DNA of 64,000 nt from contig OZ020521.1 of assembly GCA_963971425.1 (NCBI GenBank), forward strand, positions 9,379,519 to 9,443,518, written 5' to 3'. The notes beneath the pieces are model-generated. The model saw only the letters and a program-made list of their open reading frames with translations, was not told where the DNA came from and did no database searches. Position numbers and translations under genes: made by a program. Numbering within the stretch: position 1 is the first letter of the stretch; each line of letters begins with the position of its first letter. This DNA is from Bryoerythrophyllum caledonicum (lineage: Eukaryota; Streptophyta; Bryopsida; Pottiales; Pottiaceae). Of the stretch, positions 57,094 to 64,000 are shown one piece after another.

Positions 57094-60000
57094 TCAGAGC
57101 TCATATTCTGGCGGAACGACTCCCTCCACGTGTCCAATGGCGCTATCTACCATAGCGGACAGTTCATGATCCTGCACTGGACGATCTCCCAGATCTTCGA
57201 TGCCAATGGACGCACACTCAATATATCGGTAATTGCCAGGAACACCCTCCCGCGTATGCCTTACCCTATCATCATTGTAGAAAAAGCCAACCTCTCGATT
57301 GAAGGACATCTCTCGCTCTAACGAGAAGGCCCCCTGAAATGCAATGTTGTCTTCGGATACACTAGATCTTGGAACGGAAGGCAACCTGGTCCGGTATCAC
57401 TCTGAGTACTTTCAAACGTCTCTTGTGTCTCCGATATAGGCTCTGCTTAAGAAGGCATTGAAGGCTGTGGAATCCTCCTCTGCACCGAAAAAAATTCCAA
57501 TGAATCCAATTCTTCTTCCTCCATCTCCAGCCTAGGACCATCAAATATACGCCCCCCTCCTGCCCCTGCCGCCAAACCAACATCCACTACACCGGTATCT
57601 TGCATCCTCTCTGTAGGTGTTGCTGACGTCTCCCCTGAAGTATCTCCCACCGCCCGCTGCGTTGATGGAATCCTCTCTCTTGGAGGAGACTGGTTCACTC
57701 CATCTTCATCGGCGTCTGAACCACTGCGAAATGAGAAATCTTCAGTGGTACCTAAACGTGGCAATCTCTCATGTAAACCACCTCCATCCTCATTGTCGTC
57801 TTCATTCCTCACTCCACCAACCGCCTTTTCGGTCACAGGTACGATGTTGCAATCAATACTTGTTCCACCAGTCCTCACCAACAGTTGTCCTTGGAAATTG
57901 TCGGACAACTCATTGTACAGAAATGAAACTCTGTCTGTACAATCATCAATGATGAAAACCTCAGATCCCTGAAAATCTCCTTCAAGGATCGTGGGAATGG
58001 CCGTAGATATGTTACACGCCACTAAACCCCAACCACGAGGCAAGTATGAGCCCACTAGTCTTGCCAGCTCTGATGGAGATCTCTCAAATGAATCAACTTC
58101 AGAGCGTTGGCGTGCCTCACTCCAGTGATCCAAGAAAACAAGAGGAAGTGGAACGTCTCTAGAAACATAGTTCGGGCCAGGAGATGTACCCACAGGGTGC
58201 TGCATACAAATCACAACATCGCCAATCGGTTGTACTACTTGCTCCAGACGCCCATTCTCTGTAAAATCGAGAGCATAGGGATTAACCGAGTTTGGATCAA
58301 ATGCCCAATATCCACGTCGCATAGTACATCCCTCAGGAATGAAACCTGATGGAAGGAGGGATGAGATAGCATACGTCTTCCAGTTTAGACACCTTCCCCC
58401 GCACAGGAGCAGTCCAAGCTTTTTTCGTGGTAGCATTCAGAAGCTTTCCAAAGGTATCAAGTTGTGCGTTACTCCTCGGAAAATACTTCCCTACACGGAT
58501 ACGGAAGAACTCCTCCATGGAATCAGGTGTACTTTCCTTGTTCTCCACCATCAACCAACGGATGGAATTGATCACAGATTCTCGTCTCTGATATCGGTCA
58601 CAAACACCGGCAATCGTACGAGGAAGTGGATTCGTGTCTTTTACACCGTCGAAGTAGTATGCTTGACGAGGTTTTACTCCATCCTCCGTCACCGGCTTCG
58701 CTGCAACAGACTTTGCCAACCGAAGATAATATAGAATCGGAACCCTACCTAACGGCCTCAACCAATTCTGGGTCATCTCCTTTCTGGTTGGTCGTACGTC
58801 CACATTTGGATCCAACTCTTTCTTCCTCGCCTTGTCCTTCCACTTGTCCTCTTCCTCTTTATTGTAAAAGAGAATGCCGTCTTCGTAGTCCTTGCATACT
58901 TGAATGATAGCTTCGAAGCAGTCATTGCTCGGATTCTATGCATGATTGGTCAGATCCTCCATGTTTTTGGCCAACCTCTTCACCGTGACAACTCCATCCC
59001 CCTTGGGCAACTTATACACTGGACTTGCCGCACTCACCAAAGCAACAGCCCTGCGTGCATCGTCCGCACGTAGTGTGCTATCATGCCTCCCGTATAGATC
59101 CCAAATCTGACGGATCTTCCTCAAATCCTCTTCCGTGGTAAAATATAAATGTCTCCAGAACTCCGCCACGTTGATCCGCGCAGGCTTCTCAATGTAAAAG
59201 CGACGATCATCATACACCACAAAAGAGGCCTCCCGCCGCTCAAACGTGTCCAAATACTAATTTAAAGGCATAGTACCATCTCTCCACTACTGCTGTGCAA
59301 ACTTACAACCTACTACTATGTATTGCCCATCCACCGGTTCCCAAATGATATGATCTTGAAGCCAAGAATACTGGGATCCTATAACACCCTGTGCAGAAGC
59401 ACTCCCGTGTGCAATGAACATGCGCTCAAACTCTCCTGCGGTACCTACCAACGGAAATGGCAGTTCTTCCTTCTCAACGACACCATCAACGGTGGTAGTA
59501 TGCACGATGTATCTGATCGGTCGAAGTACCAATCTACTCACCCGAGTCGCGGATTATAGGTCTCGTAGGCGGTTGAATACTTCTATGACCCTCTTGTGTG
59601 ATAAGTGGTTGGTTTCTGGATTCTCCACAGAGACAATGCGGTCTATGTGTGCCTTAAACACAAAATTCCCCCACACTGATCCTTTCGCAATCTCTTTATT
59701 GTAGGCACTGGTGCTTTTAAATTCATTGGAGTTGGAAAATCCTGTGGTATCTCCGCACTGTCTTCAAAATCCTTTGGTATACTGTCTGGAAGGTTGTGAA
59801 AATCTTCTTCCTCCGGCGCCATGACTGACAAATCAGCTAAATCTCCCGGTGTAGATGTAGGGGCCCTACGATGACCATCAGATGTCCTCAGCCTCAACCT
59901 AGGAATCCTGCCACCCGATCTTGCACTTCTCTCAATCAACCTCCTCCCACTTGGATCCAAACTTGATGGTTCTTCTCTTGAACCAGAAGCTACATCACTG

Positions 60001-60747
60001 TCAACACGCCGTGGCCTCTTCGTAGGACGTCTACTTGTTAATAGAGGATTCGGTAATGTCTGTACCTCAGAAGTTGTGGTGGGATGTTGGCGTCCACTTC
60101 CTCTCCAGTGGTCGCCAATCCAGTTGCAACGGCTCAGCAAGAATTCGATAAACTTTTGTTTCTTCTGGTTCTGCTGGTGGGGCTTGAGTTGTCGCACGTG
60201 ATGGGTCCCTCTCCCGAAATGCTTCATATCTAATATGTTCCTCCATAATCTTCTTAGCCTTCAGCACCATCTCCGGTGATAACGCTAAACAGGCTAAGAC
60301 GTTGTTGTGTCTAGTAGTACGTACCGGAAGAGAGATGTTCAACCAAAACGTCTGCAATGATTTGAGGAATTTCACCTTACCTGGATTTTGAAGAAGATTC
60401 AAAGGGATAAGTGCAAGAAGCAACTTCTTCGAAAGAGAAGTCTTCACCTCCGATTGACCTGGACCCACTACGCAAGTAACGTATACCATATCATCACGTC
60501 GAAGAGTGATTGCCTGGATTTTGCCAAAACTCTTCCCGAACGCCGATGTATGCTTCCCCAGCTCAAAGGGATAATCCGTCACCTGTAAGAAGGCACTCGA
60601 CTCATCTACTTTCGCGATCCACCAACCGTGGCTCTCCCAGATTCTATCAATATTTGGTAGTGCCATAACGCAACACTCAAAATACCTGTATATCATTACA
60701 AAACGATAGCCACTATTAGTATGGAATAAGAATTTTTGAACCACCAC
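57094..60747 (-). pseudogene. decayed long reading frame of unknown family, about 1,200 codons
   Basis: Coding-like sequence runs almost without gaps for 3.65 kb on the minus strand, alternating between two frames: 60067-60747, then 59643-60227, then about 59620-58333 in one frame interrupted by stops near 59555, 59285, 59255 and 58933, then 57447-58436, then 57094-57384. The N-terminal third begins MALPNIDRIWESHGWW (an internal Met) and looks globular. A disordered S/T/P/R-rich stretch (59700-60100) follows, then globular blocks (WRHLYFTTEEDLRKIRQIWDLYG, FWRIRVGKYFPRS-like), a WAFDPNSVNPYALDF block, and a low-complexity S/T/P region (57500-57750). I do not recognise the family. Flanking repeats suggest it is cargo of, or a gene of, a mobile element, but no ends were found. 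Some frame changes could be introns. Confidence 0.55.
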
Positions 60748-61640
60748 TCATTTCACATTTTTTTGAACATACAACACCCCTTGTCTACCTCTAAAAACTT
60801 TTGCACTGCACAAGATCTAAATTCAATACCATCGTGTTAAGCATGTTGTTAGTTCTTATAGGAAAAATAGCATATTAATCCAAATCAATTATTTTCACAC
60901 ATTGTCACACATTTTTGAGGAGAGTACCAAAAAACTTCTACCGTTCCACATAAAACTTTGAGAGCTTCGTATGATCCACTTTTCATTTTTCCTACCACAT
61001 TATTTGATGTAAACCTTTGTATTGACCATTTGGATTCTCATTTCAAACGATATCAAATTCACCAAAAAACATAACGTGAATTGAGAATTTTTGAACCACC
61101 ACTCATTGCACAATTTTTTTGAATATGCTACACCCCTTTTCTAACTCTAAAAATTAGTACATAAAAATTAACATCATGCTTAACATTATGGTAATTAATT
61201 GAGACCTTTTATAGTGCAAAAATGTGACACCAATTGAAGTCAAAGTCTGCTGATCCAGAAAACGCAGGGAAGAAAATGAGCCTTTTCACTACTTCAAACA
61301 TTATAATCTTTCAATCCGTGCGGTGAAACTTTATGAAATTTTGTAAGCATATTACTTAATAAGTCATTATTCAGATCCTACGGTTAAACCTATAAAAAAT
61401 AGTTTATTTATTTTCCCTTGCTAATTGCACTAAAATAAGCATTTTTAACGAAATTTGGTTGAGATATTCTCAACATCTTTTATGGACCAAGGTACTTCGG
61501 GTATCAATATCTAGGGTATCACCACCAAGGTATGTCTTCTTGGGTATAACATCTGGTTATCAACCAGGGTATATAGTGAGGATATCAACTTAGGGTTTGG
61601 ATTAGGGTTGGGATTTCAGGGTTTTAACAAAGGGTATCAA
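60748..61640. mobile_element. piggyBac-like element fragments
   Basis: 60720-60860 and 61080-61300 match the interior of 28317-29244 (reverse complement) and of 63389-64000, including CTCTAAAAATTnGT and CAAAGTCTGCTGATCCA. No termini are preserved. 61490-61600 carries repeated GGTATCA motifs. Confidence 0.5.
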
Positions 61641-61667
61641 TCCTTTGCAAACTTGGGTAGTCCTAGG

Positions 61668-61691
61668 AGGGGTGTGCGCGCGCACACCCCT
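61668..61691. repeat. perfect 24-bp GC-rich palindrome with alternating GC core
   Basis: AGGGGTGTGCGC followed by its exact complement. The (GC)n/TGTG core is of the kind that can adopt Z-DNA or a cruciform. A near copy lies 545 bp away at 62216-62233. Confidence 0.8.
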
Positions 61692-62215
61692 GGCAGTGGC
61701 TGTGAGGGAGGCTGTGAGCGTGAGAGAGGGTTTGGAGGAGTGAGAGGCTCGTGGGTTTGTGAGAGAAGGTCTTGTGAGGGGAGATGAGTTGTGAGGGAGA
61801 GGAATGGAGGGGAGGTGTGAGGGAGAGAATGTGTGGTGGCTAGGGTTTGGGAGAGAGGAGGATAATGGTTTGGGTGTGAGAGAAGGTGTGAGGAATGGTG
61901 AAGAAGAGAGCTGCCGCGGACATAGCAGCTGCAACAAGAGAGGAGATGTGAAGTAGCGGAAGAGAAGCCCGCGCCCCGCCTTGATGTACCCTGCACAGCG
62001 CCGCAGAGCGCCTGCGCCGCGCCGCAGCTAGGGTGTCCAGGAGGGCTGCTGCGCGTGCGACCCAGTGAGGGGGCCGACATTTTTGATGTTATGGCGCCTT
62101 AACTTGAAGATCAGGTGCCCACGAAGATTTTTTTACCGTCGTTAAGAGGTGGCACGCGACGCATCATGAAGGCCAGGACTTTTTTCGATGGATGGAGGAC
62201 CAACAGCAGCTGGGG
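61692..62215. other. GC-rich, purine-skewed spacer
   Basis: The plus strand is GA-rich (GTGAGGGAGAG repeats) to about 61930, then GC-rich with GCGCCGCAG motifs. The minus-strand open frames across it are Ser/Pro/Leu low-complexity and probably not genes. Confidence 0.4.
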
Positions 62216-62233
62216 GGTGTGCGCGCGCACACC
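62216..62233. repeat. second GC-rich palindrome
   Basis: GGTGTGCGCGCGCACACC, an 18-bp perfect palindrome identical to the core of the one at 61668-61691. Confidence 0.8.
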
Positions 62234-62284
62234 TCCAGTCTACAGGTTGCTCCATGAGGTGTTGTGCGAACTCCATGGGAACGG

Positions 62285-62398
62285 TGGCTAGGGTTTGGTT
62301 GCGGTAGCTAGGGTTTGGTTGTGGCGGCTAGGGTTTGGTTGCGGCGTCTAGGGTTTAGTTGTGGCGGCTAGGTTTTGGTTGCGGCGGCTAGGGTTTGA
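62285..62398. repeat. 20-bp minisatellite with telobox core
   Basis: Unit GCTAGGGTTTGGTTGCGGCG repeated about five and a half times with few changes. Each copy carries TAGGGTTT, a telobox-like plant motif. Confidence 0.85.
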
Positions 62399-63384
62399 GG
62401 TAGTGTGCTGATGTGCTATACTCAAGACTTAATGCTATTCTACGAGATATCTCTTGACTTTAGTTTTGTGTGGTTTTGGTGCCAGTGTTTCAGTTGTACA
62501 AAACCTGCACTCTCTAGTTGTTGACTGTTGTGTGAACATTAAACCCTCGTCGTAATTGTAATTCTAAACATACTCAAGTTCATGTTCTCATTTGTGTGCT
62601 CCACTATTGGTACTAGTCTCTATTGGAACTGTAACTGACTTTAATCATCCTGAGCCTAATCCTGGAGTTCTCTCATATTCAGAATTGAAACGAAGCTTAC
62701 CAAATTCGCAAAAATCTCCTCGATGTGCAAATGTCCTCCAATCTACACAGTACATACAAAGTTGACAGAAATTAGTGAATGAAGAAAAATGCACAAGGCT
62801 TTGAGGTTTCGATTGCAAGAGAGCTCACCTTACAAACTGGGAAGGAAAGAGACCTCTAGACTTGCATAGAAACCTTATATCCATGTTGGAACCTTGTGCC
62901 CCAAGTTTACTAGTCAAAGTTTGACTTTAGAACTTTGGACCTTTTGCTTTGTTTCTCCTTTTGTTTAAACTTTTTACATATTATATTAAAATTTTGGGCT
63001 ATATGTAATACGAAGATAATTAGGAGATTTTATCACATAGTTTACCATATAAATTTTATGCATGTGTTGCAGGTAAAGTGAGAAGAGTTGAAAAACATGT
63101 TCAACAACAACGATGGAATGGTGACTAAATGTTGAACGCCATCAAGCACCAGTGCGTATACCACTAACACCTGCAACGTATTTTGAGGTAAATATTTATT
63201 TTTATACAACTTTAATATTATGTGTTGATTGAGCTTCTGTACTATGTTGTTTGTAGAATGACCTTTATGTGGATGTGCAAGTCCTTTCTTTTATTGGCGA
63301 TTGTAACAAGTTCCAATGGTGTCAATAATAGCAAGTAGACAACATGGTTCATTTTCTTTCCTAGGTTCATAGGATTCCTTTCGT
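62399..63384. other. AT-rich spacer
   Basis: No gene, repeat array or RNA is recognised. Confidence 0.4.
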
Positions 63385-63388
63385 TTAA

Positions 63389-64000
63389 CCCTTAAAGGAC
63401 CAAGTGTCCAAAAAAGGCTTCTTGAAAGTTCGGTCAGGTTCCTATGGTGTCCATTTCGAACATTCTACTTTGAAGTTTTTACTATTGAAAGATATTACCA
63501 AGAGCTCAGTGGAAAAACAAATTTTTCCTAAATTGGACATTTGATGAAAAAGTTATAGGGTTTTGAATTTTAAATGGGGAGGGCGGGCACCTCGGGCACC
63601 TCCAAAAACTTTTGATGGGACACTCTATTGAAAGTGTGATTTTCAGTACTCACAAGTAATATTATTTCCTTTCATGTTGTCAAAAAATAGTTCTTGTCTT
63701 TAGTGAAAAATAGCATACCAACCCAAGTCAAACATTTTCACACATTGTCACTCATTGTCGGACAAGGTACCAAAAAAACTTCTTCTTTTCCACATAAAAC
63801 CTAGAGATCTTCGTATTTTTCACTTTTAATTTTTGCCACAACAATATGTAATGTAAACCTTCTTATGCTACACCCCGTCTCTACCTCTAAAAATTGGTGT
63901 GTAAGGAGCTAACATCATGCTTAACAAGATGGTAATGGATTTAGACCTTGTGTAGTGAAATTTTTTGACACCAACTGAAGTCAAAGTCTGCTGATCCACT
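63389..64000. mobile_element. piggyBac-like element, left end, runs off the window
   Basis: TTAA at 63385-63388 is followed by CCCTTAAAGGACCA. The interior is the reverse complement of 28317-29244 (for example GGCACCTCCAAAAACTTTTG versus its inverted form near 29035). The right end lies outside the window. Confidence 0.65.

Noticed and set aside
61602-62080. Proline/serine-rich protein gene on the minus strand
   Set aside because: The frames are translations of a GA-rich low-complexity tract, with no start context or splice partners.

Overview
This window looks like nuclear DNA of a land plant or close streptophyte. It carries a plastid-targeted Cpn60 alpha gene, a plastid DUF3119-type gene, two plant receptor-kinase genes, a pectin methylesterase-inhibitor-like gene, GT-AG introns and short interstitial TTTAGGG telomere-type repeats. 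Coding exons are GC-rich while the spacers are AT-rich and packed with transposon debris. The species cannot be read from the sequence; a seed-free lineage is my guess, not a result. One 200-base run of N (31610-31809) marks an assembly gap.

Layout. 1-9.2 kb is a nest of mobile elements: a piggyBac-like element (TTAA target, CCCCTAAAGG-type ends) contains two tandem fold-back elements, and one of these contains a 3.6 kb non-autonomous LTR retroelement with in-frame 75-bp repeats. At 9.2-11.9 kb (minus) lies a complete 7-exon receptor kinase whose ectodomain is two tandem 8-cysteine, lipid-transfer-protein-like modules. At 15.3-16.0 kb (minus) is a small membrane protein with one such module and no kinase. 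At 20.1-21.6 kb (minus) is an 8-exon DUF3119-type gene, and at 22.3-24.5 kb (minus) an LRR receptor pseudokinase.

25-43 kb is mostly transposon territory: a DUF2306-like pseudogene with an element inserted beside its start codon, a tRNA-derived SINE, a PIF/Harbinger pair (transposase plus Myb-like protein), a 5'-truncated LINE with a 12-bp target duplication, a 1.6 kb inverted-repeat element and a decayed ClpB/Hsp101 gene. 43.8-51.5 kb is the second genic island: a 2-oxoglutarate dioxygenase with an N-myristoylation-type start, divergent from a complete 9-exon Cpn60 alpha gene, and then a membrane-anchored PMEI-like gene. 51.5-64 kb holds more repeats, the 5' part of an unusual G-poor LINE, a roughly 1,200-codon decayed reading frame of unknown family, GC palindromes and telobox minisatellites.

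The intact genes do not form a pathway; they are independent plant genes separated by repeats. Splice sites were read by eye and checked for phase. One gene (DUF3119) has an unresolved phase at its first intron. All family names rest on motif recognition, not database searches.
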